From Adenanthera pavonina (taxonomy: Eukaryota > Streptophyta > Magnoliopsida > Fabales > Fabaceae): a DNA stretch of 64,000 bases. Below are positions 47,116-58,738 of the stretch, piece after piece. The translations under genes and the position numbers were made by a program. Each line of letters opens with the position of its first letter. Position 1 is the first letter of the stretch. The notes below the pieces were generated by a model. It worked only from the letters and a program-made list of their open reading frames with translations, was not told the DNA's origin and ran no database searches. The stretch spans positions 22,228,827-22,292,826 of the forward strand of contig JAIVEN010000004.1 of NCBI GenBank assembly GCA_026686845.1. Direction: 5' to 3'.

Positions 47116-49290
47116 ATGGCAAGAGTCAAGAATCCAGAAGCTGGCAAAGCAGAAGCTCGCCCAAAACGTTCAGTTAAATCCCAATATGCCACGAAGGAAG
47201 GAGAAAAACCGAAGAGAAAGGCAGAATCCAGCAAAGAAACTCCTTCCAAATGCTAGAAAATCACACCCAAGGGAGAGTCAAAGAAGGCTGGACCTTCTTC
47301 CTAGAAGACAGCAGAACCTTCGGTCCCTGTTCCTGTTGCTGCTGAACCTGTTGCTCCCACTTCATCCTCAAGCACTGAATCTGGAGAATACGAGCTTACC
47401 ACATTGCTATTATGGAGCACTCCACAGATTCAAGAGGAATACTCCACCAAGTTTGCCAACAAAAAGGTAATCAAGCCACATTCTGTAAACTTGGAGGATT
47501 TCTTGGTCTTTAATAGTTTTGATGCTGGTATATGGATGATGAGATACAAGAATCTGTTAGAAGTATTAGAGAGATATGATGATGGGGTAGTTAAGTCTTG
47601 GTATGCGTCCTTAAAATATAACAGCAAGAAGAAGAAGTGGGCAGTCAATCTGAGATCAAGGACCATCTGGCTTACTGATGAGATGTTTAATGAGGTATTG
47701 GAGATTCCAGGGCAGGATGGCCTCAAGATTGACGCCACTGTCTCTAGATACATGGATGAGGCAGATACTGCTAATGAAGAAGGTGGCCCCTTTCTTAACT
47801 AGAAGGAGAGCACAATTCTGAGGACATTGTTCAGAAGAAAGGAAAACTGGCCATCCATAAATATATTGAAGCCCACAGACCTCAGTGTTCAAGTAAGGAT
47901 CCTGCACTACATAGTGTCCAGGATCATATTCAACAAAGGAGGCAGCTTCAATCTGATAACAAGGGCAGAGGCACATGTCATGGCAGCAATCATGCGTGGA
48001 AAGCTAATCAACATGGGACATATCATACTCCAATGCATGATCAAGGCAAGGGATCAGAGGAAGGACTCCACACTCCTCTATGCAGCTATCATCTCTAGAA
48101 TTCTGCAATATGCCAGAATTCAGTATCTTGAGAAGGGGAAGGAAAAGCCCACTGAGATCTTTAAGGAGGAAGAACTGCAAAGAATGGGAATTGAGAAGGA
48201 TGAAGGAAGATGGGTTGGAAAGGGAGCAGGAAGAACTGAGGATCTATTCTTCGTCACAGATGCCTCATTACAGCAAGAAGGCACCTCTGAGGCCCATGCA
48301 AGATCTATACCTCAGCCTTGTCAGCCAATTCCATCCCCATCCAAGCTTACTCACATTCTAGCCACTCCCTCCTCTCGTGCCAAGCCAACCAAGGTCACTG
48401 AGTTGTATGACAGCCTGTCAACACTCATTCTTAGCATCAGAGATGAGCAAAATGCTAAGTTTGCTCATCTGCAAGATCAGATACATCAGTTGGCAAAGAA
48501 CATGAAAGTGATGGATGATGCTTATGAAGATATCAGAAATGCAATACCTGCCACATCAGCTCCACCTCAGCCAGGGTTTTTTGTGCCTATCCAATCTCCA
48601 ACCCCTGAGCCTCCAAGCCCCTTCGAGCTAGTCTCCTTTGAGCATAATGATGTAGATGGTGTTGAGCCTACTGATACAATGAGGACACCAAGTCCTGGTC
48701 CACCCTTGGACTATGGTTTGGAAGAAGAAGGACTTCAAGAAACAAGCCTTCATGAGCCTATGCAAGAAGATGCTCAGGATTCAATTCTTTCCACTCAAGA
48801 ATTCGAGCAAGTTGAAACACTGGTGGCAGCCATTTCCACCTCCTCTATGTAGGAGGGTGCAAGTGATGAAGAGAGAAGCATTGTACCTGTTGTTGATTAT
48901 GAAGCTATTGCTCACAATGCTCTCTTGCAAGTTCAAAGAAGAAGGCTTGAGGAAATGTTTCTTCCTGATGAACCAGCTCCTCCATCTCTTGCTGCTAGTG
49001 GGCTTTCAGAGGAACAGAGAACTCAGTTAGCTCTTTCCAGGCAGGCAATGCAAGAGCTGTTGGAAATCTTTGATGAGGAACCAAGCACTGAGTCCCCTAT
49101 TGAACCATAAATCCCTTTTGCTCCTGTGCCACTTCAAGCCATTCCAATTTCTCAGATCCCTCCTCCGGTTGATTTTGTTGGCCTTCCTGATGATGCCAAA
49201 AAGGGGGAGAAGAAGAAGCAAACTAGAAAATCTGCTGCTGAGCCATCTGGGAAGACATACAGCAAGAAGACCAAGCCAAAGAAAAAGTGA
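47116..49290 (+). pseudogene. Sirevirus third ORF (env position), putative plant transposon protein domain
   Basis: One frame runs from ATG 47116 (MARVKNPEAGKAEARPKRS) to TGA 49290, about 724 codons, broken only by in-frame stops near 47253, 47332, 47800, 48850 and 49108; no frameshift is needed. The N terminus is Lys/Ser/Pro-rich. About residues 120-330 resemble the domain annotated in plants as putative plant transposon protein: VNLEDFLVFNSFDAGIW, KWAVNLRSRTIWLTDEMFN, FNKGGSFNLITRAEAHVMAA. A likely coiled coil follows (ELYDSLSTLILSIRDEQN, then QDQIHQLAKNMKVMDDAYE), a Pro-rich acidic stretch, and a Lys-rich C terminus like a nuclear signal. There is no signal peptide or membrane segment, so envelope function is not supported. 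Confidence 0.75.
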
Positions 49291-49617
49291 TTGAAGAATT
49301 GTTTAGATTTTAGGCTTGAGTCCTCTTGTAGTGCTATTTAATGCTTCAATTGTTTGTGTTTCTGTTGTCTGTTTTGACTGTTTGCATTTTGTACTTATTA
49401 TGTGTATTTAGAAGAACTTTGATTAATCTCTGTAACGCAACAAGTATTGAAATGAATGAATTCCTTCGTTGCAATGATTTGTACTTATCACTTCCTGGAT
49501 CTCTTCACTTGGTTCATTATATATGATAGCTTTTGAAATATAATGCATATGTTGAGGGGGAGCTTATTAAAGCAAACCCAAGTACTAATCCAGTTTGTAA
49601 GTTGTTTTGTCATCATC
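49291..49617 (+). other. Sirevirus 3' untranslated interval
   Basis: Non-coding sequence from the ORF3 stop to the polypurine tract. No further ORF is supported. Confidence 0.6.
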
Positions 49618-49629
49618 AAAAAGGGGGAG
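49618..49629 (+). other. Polypurine tract
   Basis: AAAAAGGGGGAG ends two bases before the 3' LTR; this is the plus-strand primer and is typical of Sireviruses. Confidence 0.93.
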
Positions 49630-49631
49630 AA

Positions 49632-51283
49632 TGTTGAATCAAGAAGTTTTAATGATTCCAAATCAACTCTCAAGATCCTGGAATGAAGATATCAAAGATG
49701 ACCAAAAGACTCAAGTGAGGAAATTCTAGAGAAATCTGTGCAAGATTCGTTGTAGGATGTTTAATTATGTTTAAATATGGGTAAAAGACTTTGATTTGAG
49801 GAAAAGATGTTTTAAAAACTTAATTTTATGAAATATTTGAAAAATACCCACCAACAGACAAAGTTTCAAAAGTTTACATTGAACTGTCATATTGGAAATT
49901 CGAACTTTGGCTTTGAAAATTCGAATTTCGAGCTAAAACTGAGTAAGTCTGAAGAGATGCCTCTCTGACAGACGAATTTTGGTTGTTCAAAATTTGAATT
50001 TTCATAAGTGTCTGAAAGAAGCAGTTGAGCAACAGACGAACTTTGAGTTTTCAAAATTTGAACTTCAGACAAAATGAAACTTACGAAAACTGAAGAAATT
50101 CGTCTGAAACAATGTTTAAGTTCATATGAAATCAAGATTATATTGAGTTTCAAAATTGCTCACTGACAGACGAACTTTGAACTTGGACATTCAAATTTCA
50201 GAAGCTAAGGTTGTGAGTCTGTTGCAATAATATGTTGACATACGAATGACAGTGTTTATAAATTCGAATATTAAAGTAAGTCTGAAAAGAGGTCTCTTTG
50301 ACAGATGAATTTCACTCATTGAAAATTCGAATTTCGAAGTAAATGAACTACTATGCTTTTTGAGCCTGCCGAGAATAGACGAATTTTGGGGCACCAAAAT
50401 TCTAATTTCGAGGACACTGTAGCAAATTGAAAACACTGTTCACACTTAACAGAAAAATTTTTCACTTGGAAATTCGTATGTCACAACATGGAAACATTTT
50501 CTAAGTTTCAAAATTCAAATTTCACTTCATGAACAGATGAACTTCAGTATTTCAACGTTGGAAGCTTTAACCTTCGGTTCCTTCAAAATTCGCCTGTTAA
50601 CCAACCAAAATTCGAATTTCAGTATGTCAGAAGCATTAAATGCGGTTGGTTGACGGATAGTTTTTCAGAGTAACCATTGGATAACTTCTCCAATGGATAG
50701 ATTTTGTCTCTAACGGACATTTGAGACCTAAATCTATAAATATAACATCATTTGAAGTTGTGGGTAACGAATCAAACTTTGTATATACTGAAACCCTACC
50801 AAATCTTCTTCTCAAAGACTTTTACCGTCTTACTTTAATACTTGTACTTCAACTTTTATATTCACTCTATTCAAGAGAGTTTCATCTTTGTAAACAATCT
50901 AATCCTCATCTGGAAGATAGATTTTCTTGTGAGGAGTTATCACAAGGGATTGTAAAGCACTTTGTGAAAGTGCAGAAAGAGATTGAGTGAGCTCTAGAAA
51001 ACAGAGCACTGATGTTGTACTGTGGCACTTGCAAGAAGCCCGTTGAATTCTTGCTGAATAGTGGAAAATCTCAAGTGGTGACTTGGGGACTGGACGTAGG
51101 TCAAGTGGAAAGACTGAACCAAGATAAATTTCTGAGTCTTCTTCTCTTTTTTGCTACTTTTACTGTTATTTATTTATACTCTGTTTTTGCCTCCATATAT
51201 TGCATTCCTCACCTCTTTGACATTTTGCAGAAAAGTTTAAACTTTCCAATTCACCCCCCTCTTGGAAGCCAGCCTAACTAACA
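49632..51283 (+). repeat. 3' LTR of the Sirevirus-type element, 1652 bp
   Basis: TGTTGAATC...CTAACTAACA, matching the 5' LTR apart from scattered substitutions and the 105 bp missing there. In its promoter block the perfect MSA motif of the 5' LTR reads TAACCATTGGA, so it is mutated. TATA block CTATAAATATAAC near 50734. Confidence 0.95.
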
Positions 51284-51444
51284 TTATATGCATTTGCATT
51301 AAATTATGGTAGCAACCAAAAAGGATGCAAGGATTGATCATACAATGGGATCCTTCTCTTCATTCTTCTTGCCCTTTAATGTTAGACATACAAATTTGAT
51401 GCCTTTTATATTATGTAAATTTATTGAAGTTTAGTAGTTCATAG

Positions 51445-54400
51445 TGTCACACCCGGAAAAATACGATGAAAGGAAAAATGAGAACAAATCTAGTTTTCGG
51501 GTGAAAACCGATTTGTGAGGAGCCGCGACCAAAATTTTAAGGAAAAATCTTGGGAAACCGAATTGAAGAGGAAAAGGATGGTCTGCGTAATCAGAGTTAG
51601 ATTCGGGAGTCGATTGTGTGTGGGGAAGGTGTTAGGCACCCCACAACACCCGTTCCTAAGAACGGTTACCTTACATTGATTGTGTAAATTAGTATGGCTT
51701 AAAAAATATTTTGGTTTTCCTTTTATTATTCACATGCAAGAATAAGGGTAGAGAAGAATTTAAGAAGATTTGCAAAATTTGGACAATAGAATAAGAAAAA
51801 TAATTTAACTTAGAAATTAAGGGGGTTTAGAGAAAAAATGAGGAAAAAGAAATTTAAGAAAATAAATTAAAAAATAAAATAAAGAAAATAAATTAAATTA
51901 GGATTGAGAATACTTAAGCAAAAATAAGGAAAAGGAATTAAGAAAATAAATTGAGAAACATTTATTAAATTAAGGAAAAAAACACCAAATAAATCAGAAA
52001 ATATTTATTTATTTACAAAGACGGACTTGACCCAGGATCAGAGTCTGGGGCCTACGTATTCTGTGATGGGGATCAAAGTCCACGTAGTTCAGGACTAGAA
52101 ATGCGTGTCTGTTGGTGAGTATTTTTTATTATAGTTTGTTTTTTTTTTGCATGAGTTTGTAATAAGAGAAAGTTGATTGAAAATAATTTACCTTTTTGCA
52201 AACAAAACAATTTTCTAGAATTGAGTTGGTGTGTTTTAATTTGTAAAAGATAATTTAATTCCACTCACTTACCCTTATTTTATTTTGTTTTGAAAACATT
52301 TCTTTTATTTTTTGGATTTTGAAAATGTTTTTATTTGATTTTTGATTTTTGAAATAACATATTTTTGTACTTTTGAGAATTTTTCTTTTAAAAAGAAAAT
52401 CAATCCATCATTGCAGATTCACGGTCATGCCCAATAAATCAATTCCTTAATTATCTGCAGAAGTTCTAAACCTCGCGGTATAAAAGTTTTATTGTACCTT
52501 TAAAGCAAAACTTTAGAAAATACTACTATTTTTTTTATTTTCAAATGAAAATTTTATTATATATTTATAGATAAAATTGGGAAAAACTTGTTAAGATATC
52601 ATAATTTATTTTTTATGAAATATAATTATTTGCTTAAAAAGAGTCATTTAACTGAGATATCTACGTGGATTCGCAATCTCATGCGATAACTCAGTAAACT
52701 TAGATACCTTACTTGCGTGGATTCCAAAAATTCACGTGGGGTAATTATTAAACTAATTATTTATTCGTTCATTTTATTATTTTATTTGTTTTCTCATGAG
52801 AAAATAATATTTTGAAGGGAAAGGTCATTGGGGCCGATTATAAAATATAACTTCATAATACACTCGTGCAACCCTGTAGGCTCACACGGTGTGATTATTT
52901 TAGGGGTCTGCAAAAGCTCTAGAAACCTTTGTGAACAATTCTAGATATTCCCACTTGTAGGTATTTCTTTTATTATTTCATTTACTTTTTAGAAAACAAT
53001 AACATATGAAAAGTTATAATCCAGAGGACAATCGGATAAGAGGTAATCAGAGTACTTAAATTTACTCTATGAGCAATAAAGCATGTAGTGGACACTGAAA
53101 TTGTAAATTTAATCATGAATCAACCAAGATGGAACAGTCCACATACATGATTCATGTTTGGGCCAACAAATTTTTTGATGGTAGGCCCATAAGAAAACAA
53201 GTCAAAATATTAAAGCAATTTCCCTAGCCCAGGCCCATAAAAACAAGTCAAAATATTAAAGCAATTTCCCACGCCCAGGCCTTTTTCTTTTCTAACAGCA
53301 CACAATTCACAATAAAAAAAAACAAAATGTCCTTCACGACTTAATCTTCCATCCCTCACAATGTTCTAATAGTTAACATCCAACAATCATAGAATCATCG
53401 AGTTAGGAATGGCAAAACATGTTAATGATTGAAGTAGCCATGGAGTTTCCACAACGAATAAATCCAACCACATCTTCCTAAACCAGTCGAATGTGAAGCC
53501 GAAGCACCCAACAAATTGGCAATTAACGGAGAACCCAAGCAATACTAACAGAAATAGACCCCTAGTAAACAGGCTCAAATGTCCCCATGTTTTCCAAAGC
53601 AAACAAAATCAGCAAGAGACTTATATGAATTACTTAGAAAATACAAGAACAACCTAAATCTAGGATCCAACACCACAAAAAACCAGGCTGAAGAACCTAA
53701 GGGAAAAGAATGTTGATCAAAAAGGGAAGCATAATTGGAACACGAATTACCAAATCCAGAGTCTCTGACCCTCTGCAATTGCTATCGCACCTCGGCTCCT
53801 CTCAGAATTGTTCCTTCAGTAGCCTCTCTTGCATTCTGGCCCAAAACGGCCTCCAATCCTTTTTGCAATTCCTCTTGGCCTCCCAAAGTCCCCCTTGTTT
53901 TTCGCTCTCAGTCCTAACTCCCCTCATAGCTTTTTATTCTTGCATGTGCCCTCAATCTCAGTCCCTCGGCCTCGTGTCTTCTCTTCCCGAAGCTCCCTCG
54001 CTCCCTGGATGGTGGCTTCCTCTCGGTTTCCCTCTTCCCGAGCTCGGCCTCCTTCCTTCATTTTTCTTTCAGCTTTCTCCGCAGTTTTTCTTCGGTTCCC
54101 ATCTGCTTCTTTGCGGCTCTCTCAATTTCTCAGTCCAGCCCCCTCTATTTTTCGGTCCCGTCCCTGGTTCGCCTTCCTCGTCGAAAATCCCCCCTTTCTC
54201 GGTCTCCTTTGGGTCCTTTATAAGGTTCTCGAGTGCGTGGTCCTCCTGACATTGCCTCCCTTTCCTTTTCTCTTTCATGTACACTTCCCTCTATGCTAGC
54301 GTCTCTGCTCCCTCTGGTTTCTTGCTCTGCTTTCTCTTTTTTAGTTTCGGCTCTCTCTCAGTCTTTTCTTTTTCTAATCCTCGGCTCCCTCTTGCTCAGA

Positions 54401-54832
54401 CTGCTTTTTCTCTATTCTCCGTGTCCAGCTTTTTTCAGTTCACGTGTGCTCTGCTTTGCCTCCTGTGTTCCCTCCGTCTTTTCTGTTTTTTCAGTCTGCT
54501 GTCCTAATTGTTTAGGGCAGCCCTTTGGTCTAAGCCCACGAGTCCAATTGTGGGCTCGTGGTATCTTGGGCCTGAAATTACCCCCTCCCCCCCTTTTTTT
54601 TATAATTTTTTTAATTAGTTTTTTTAATTGTTATTATTATTTTGTTTTGTCTTGTTTTGTGTTTTTTTTTGGTTATGTATTTGTATATCAATTTTATTTA
54701 TTTAATTCTTGCAACTTTCTTCTTATTATTATTTTTTCATTTATTTATTATTAACTTTATTTTATTTTATTTTTGTTTTTTGTTTTTGTTTTTATTTTTT
54801 ATAAAATGCCCGGACAAAATGGGGTGTTCACA
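51445..54832. mobile_element. Solo LTR, 3388 bp, TGTCACACCCGG...GGGTGTTCACA
   Basis: Perfect CATAG repeats flank it (51440-51444 and 54833-54837). It shares end and internal blocks with the 32161-34456 LTR. No gag or pol inside. It contains a CTCGCGGTATAAAAG block near 52471-52486 and a long pyrimidine-rich plus strand at 53760-54600, which produces spurious Ser/Phe/Leu-rich frames. Probably Ty3/gypsy (Tat/Ogre-like LTR terminus); lineage is inference. Confidence 0.88.
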
Positions 54833-55101
54833 CATAGTGATCTAATAGAATAAAATTCATATTATGTAAATCAAAGTCTATTCCACTTTTTTCCATTCTC
54901 TCATTTTCTCTCATTAATTCCCTATTTTACATTATTTTTAAAATTTCAATATTACGTTTGTGATTTGAAATTTTTTTTGTTTTAGCTTTATTTCTTCTAT
55001 TTTTTATTATTTTTCTCACCCATGATCTTTCTCTTTACCCCATTATGCCTTTTAACTTTTTAAACTATTTATTATAACTTATTGCACTAAAATAGGCAAT
55101 A

Positions 55102-55345
55102 ATGGTGATATGAGCATGAGTGAGATTAAACATAAAACAAATTTGATGCATTTGCATTAAACTATGATAGTAACCAAAAAGGGTGCAGGGATTGATCATG
55201 TGATGGGATTCTTCTATTCATTCTTCTTCCCCTTTAAGTTTGGACATATAAGTTTGATGTCTTTTATAGTATGTAAATTGTAGAGTGATAGTTAATAGTG
55301 ACCTAATAGAACAAAATTGATGCCTTTTATACTATGGAAATCGAA
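55102..55345. repeat. Direct repeat, copy 2 of a tandem pair whose copy 1 was split by two LTR elements
   Basis: ATGGTGATATGAGCATG, then TGCATTTGCATTAAACTATG, AACCAAAAAGGGTGCAGG, TTGATCATGTGATGGGAT and TGACCTAATAGAACAAAATT match three separated pieces: 39559-39625, 51289-51439 and 54838-54890. Joined in order without the Sirevirus and the solo LTR, these make copy 1. Confidence 0.85.
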
Positions 55346-56900
55346 GTTTAGTCCAACTCACTAAACATATATAATATGTCGGCAGAACCATACTACCAAA
55401 AATAACAAAACAACAATAAGCAAAGATTTAAGTTCATTGCACATAATGATAAGCATAATCACTTATGTCACAAAATTAAAATTCACTAATAGTCCACTAA
55501 TACCTAATACCATGGCATTATATGCAACTCTATGTAAGGAAGAAAAAATATTATGGAAACCCACATCCCTTAGTTATCAAAGTCATGAATATAGCAATAT
55601 ACCCATGAATTTTTTTTTATAGGTTATGACTTTAACCATGGCATATAGAGTAATAAACTAATTAGTATGATGAAGCTTGTAAATGGATCCAAAATCATAT
55701 CAATATGTCAATAATATCTTCAAAAGAAAATGAAAAGAAACAGGAAAAATTAAAGAGTTTCTATGTATTGACATATCAATTATACATATTACTGCACTTC
55801 TTTCTTTGGCAAATAACAAAATTCCGCATATGAGTAATTAGAATTTAACCATCTGCTTAGAATTAAATGAATTGAAATTGACAAGTTAGATATGGAAAGT
55901 CATGAATAGGAAAAAATAACATAAAAGTCTAAAACGATTAAAAAAATTGTGGTTATGTTAGAAAATAAAATAGAAATTGCTTATCTATGTTCATAGCAAT
56001 TCAATGGAGAATTGGAATAGATGGATCTACCTATTTTGAAAGGAAGGAAAGAATATGGAGAATTGAGCAAAGAAGAAAATATAATCATTAAAACAGAGCA
56101 TAAGATTTCATCCCCATAAGAAATTAGGGTAAGGAATGAGTTTGGAGGACGTAACTGTAAAGCAAAAGAAGAAGATAATAACACATGATAAATTAATAGA
56201 GAAAAAATGTGACTTAGTATATAATGACACAATTAAAAAGAACAGATTGAAATTTGAAGAGAAGGAACAGTTATGTACAACTGACAAAGCAAAGAGGTTG
56301 AAGAAGAAAGAGTGAGATGAGAAGCCATTTTTGTTTGTGTAATTATATCAAACACTATGAAGGTATTTCAGAGATAATGTCCCCAAAAATTAATTTAATG
56401 TGATGCTGATAAGGAATTAAAATCTAGAACCGATATCTATGGATCAAGGTAGAAGGACTTTAGAGATTGTGGTATGGAAGGAATTTGACGAAATGTACCT
56501 CTTTAGTGCATGCTCAAGCGTTGAAATCTATAGCAAGTATGTGTACATATGCGATGGCCAAGCAGTTGTTCTCAAACTAATATTTCTGGAATGTGTGAAG
56601 AGGCGGCCACCAGATATAGAATTCAAATCAAGGATTTACTTTTTTTATAGCAGATCTGAATTATGTGCTTAAGCATTGCTTGAACCATTGTAAATTGTGA
56701 ATAATTTAAATATAAATATAACTTGACAATTTACATTTTTTATTTACCTTTTTAATTAAATAAGTTATAATAAATAGTATAAAAAAATAAAGGAGATAAT
56801 AGGGTGAAGTGAAGATAATAGGTGAAATAAATAATAAAAATATAGAAGAAATAATGTTAACATAAAATGGACTTTAAAATTATAAAAGTAATATTAAAAT
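55346..56900. other. Helitron interior, non-coding, nothing recognised
   Basis: AT-rich sequence with short frames lacking conserved motifs. By position it is the interval between the RPA-like gene and the Rep gene. Confidence 0.4.
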
Positions 56901-56914
56901 TTAAAAAATAAAGT

Positions 56915-57542
56915 AAAAAAGCTGTGAAAGAGAGAGAAAATGAGAGAATGGAAGAAAGTAGAATTGAGGCAAAAGGACAATTTGAAAAAAATAAGTGAAA
57001 ACAGTTATGAGGAGATAAGGGGATTAGAATTTTAAGATAAAAATGGAGTAAAAATTAAAAGTAAATAATTGAAAAATAATTTATAGCTCAGAATTTGTTA
57101 ACTTTTAATTGAAACAATTTGTGGGAAATCTCATTCAATTTTAAACACATCATGTCAAAGTAAGTATTTGATTTATTTTACCATTATATTTATTATAAAA
57201 AACAAATACAATTAAATTGAGGAAGATAAATAATAACCGTATTATTGAAATGGAGAAAGTGGAGTAGAGTAGAAAAAAATTTGAGGAAATCAATGAAGAC
57301 GATTTTGAGAAGATAATGGGATGAGGAAATTCAAATAACAAATTTAAGATAAAAAATGAAAGAAAAATTAGAAGCAGGAAAATGTAAAAATAATTTACAG
57401 CTTACAGTTTGTAATTTTTCATTGAAACATTATTTTGGAAAATTTCCTTCACTTTTGAAGACACGGTCTCAAATTTAGTATTTCATTTATTCAACCATTA
57501 TAATTAAAAAAAAAACAAATACATTGAAATTGAGAAGAATAA
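56915..57542. repeat. Two-copy tandem repeat, about 312-bp period
   Basis: Units run about 56915-57230 and 57231-57542. Both contain GAGAATGGAAGAAAGT or GTGGAGTAGAGTAGA-like starts, AGATAA-GGGAT-AG, AATAATTTA-AGCT, TGGGAAAT or TGGAAAAT, ACCATTATA and ACAAATACA blocks in the same order. The second unit is cut by the MITE at its end. Confidence 0.7.
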
Positions 57543-57918
57543 GGACCTTTTTGGTTCTGTTTCTAAAAACAGTTTTTTTGTTTTCGGAAACAGAAAACTC
57601 AGAAAACTTGTTTGATAAATCTGTTTTTTATAAACTGTTCTGAAAAACAGAAAAACAAAAGAACAGAAAACTCAGAACACCTTTAAGGTGTTTGTAGTTT
57701 TTGTTCTGGAAAACATAAGGAAATGTGAGAAACATCTACCTTATTAATGGTAAAGTTATAAATTTTGAATAATTCATCTATCACTTACTAATTATGATTT
57801 TGAGAATAATTATTCAAAAAGATTTTTTTGTTTTCTTGTTTTCAAAACTTATTCCTAAAAACAGTTTTACAAAAATGTTCTCAGAACAATAAAACAGAAA
57901 ATATTGTCAAACAAGCCC
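57543..57918. mobile_element. Tourist-like MITE, 376 bp
   Basis: TAA flanks both sides (57540-57542, 57919-57921). The left end reads GGACCTTTTTGGTTCTG; the reverse complement of the right end reads GGGCTTGTTTGACAATA. Sub-terminal AAACAG/CTGTTT motifs make a foldback. A 3-bp TAA duplication fits the PIF/Harbinger (Tourist) group. The neighbouring 312-bp repeat shows the uninterrupted site (GATAAATAATAACC). Confidence 0.6.
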
Positions 57919-58547
57919 TAAATAATTATCGTAATTTTTCAAAATTTTTAAATTTTGAACTTTTTATTAGTTCATCTATTTAGTAATCTTTTATAATATT
58001 ATGAATTTTCTTTTCTTATATAAAACAGGATTAGACAAAATTAATGAACTCTCTATTATTGATTGTTAGATTATTTGTGTTCATAATCAGAAAAAATTTT
58101 ATCGTCATTTTTAATATCTAATTATGTATATATTTGTGATTTTAGATGTGAACATGAAATAAAGTAAAAAAATAGTGCAAATTTTTCATTTGAAATCAAT
58201 CAATTTGCCCAAAAGTAATAAAAGATGAATTAGCTATACTGGCCAACTTATCTTGTTAGCAATTCTAAATTGGTAATGACTTCAAATTTGATCTAATAAA
58301 AAATTAATTAAACTATAATTTAATTGGAAAAATAAATTTACTTAGGACAAATTATTTTTGTAAAGAAATATATATTATATAATTTGATAACTGGCCTGAA
58401 AGTAAAGCATTCATATAAAGTAGAAGGAATCAAACATAAACTTGTAATTTATAAACAAACAGTGATTTAGAAACATGTAACTGCCAAGAGTTGAGACAAA
58501 AGCAGGTAAAATAGCATCAAATATCCTAAATGCAACAGCATAAACAA
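57919..58547. other. AT-rich spacer
   Basis: Non-coding interval between the MITE and the RPA-like 3' exon; nothing recognised. Confidence 0.4.
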
Positions 58548-58738
58548 TTAATCAAATTTCACTTGCTTGACTTCTTTGAGAAGTTTCATGGTAGGAAGTT
58601 GAGGGGTTGATATATCAAGAAGACCAGTTGATTCTTTGTCCACAATTGACCTTTTTCCTTTGCATTTTTTCGGAAGCAGAACCAACCAGAGTTTCAACTT
58701 CAACAACAGGCACATCCACAAGATCCACAAGACATGGA

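Larger units (their letters stand above)
39626..51283 (+). mobile_element. Full-length Sirevirus-type Ty1/copia element, 11,658 bp
   Basis: Perfect TTATA repeats flank it (39621-39625 and 51284-51288). It has two LTRs, a PBS for tRNA-iMet, gag with two zinc knuckles, protease-integrase-RT-RNase H in copia order, an extra long ORF after pol, and a polypurine tract AAAAAGGGGGAG directly before the 3' LTR. The order, size and third ORF define the Sirevirus group. All three coding units carry stops or frameshifts, so it is not autonomous now. Confidence 0.95.

Noticed and set aside
47116..49290. Envelope gene call for the third Sirevirus ORF
   Set aside because: No signal peptide, transmembrane helix or glycoprotein-like features; Lys-rich tail and coiled coil point elsewhere.
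53710..54754. Several overlapping plus-strand open frames of 60-179 aa, rich in Ser, Phe and Leu
   Set aside because: They lie in a pyrimidine-rich tract inside a solo LTR; openness follows from lack of purines, and no motif is recognisable.
56439..56672. 77-aa plus-strand frame in the Helitron interior
   Set aside because: No recognisable motif, opposite strand to the Helitron genes, and short enough to be chance in this composition.
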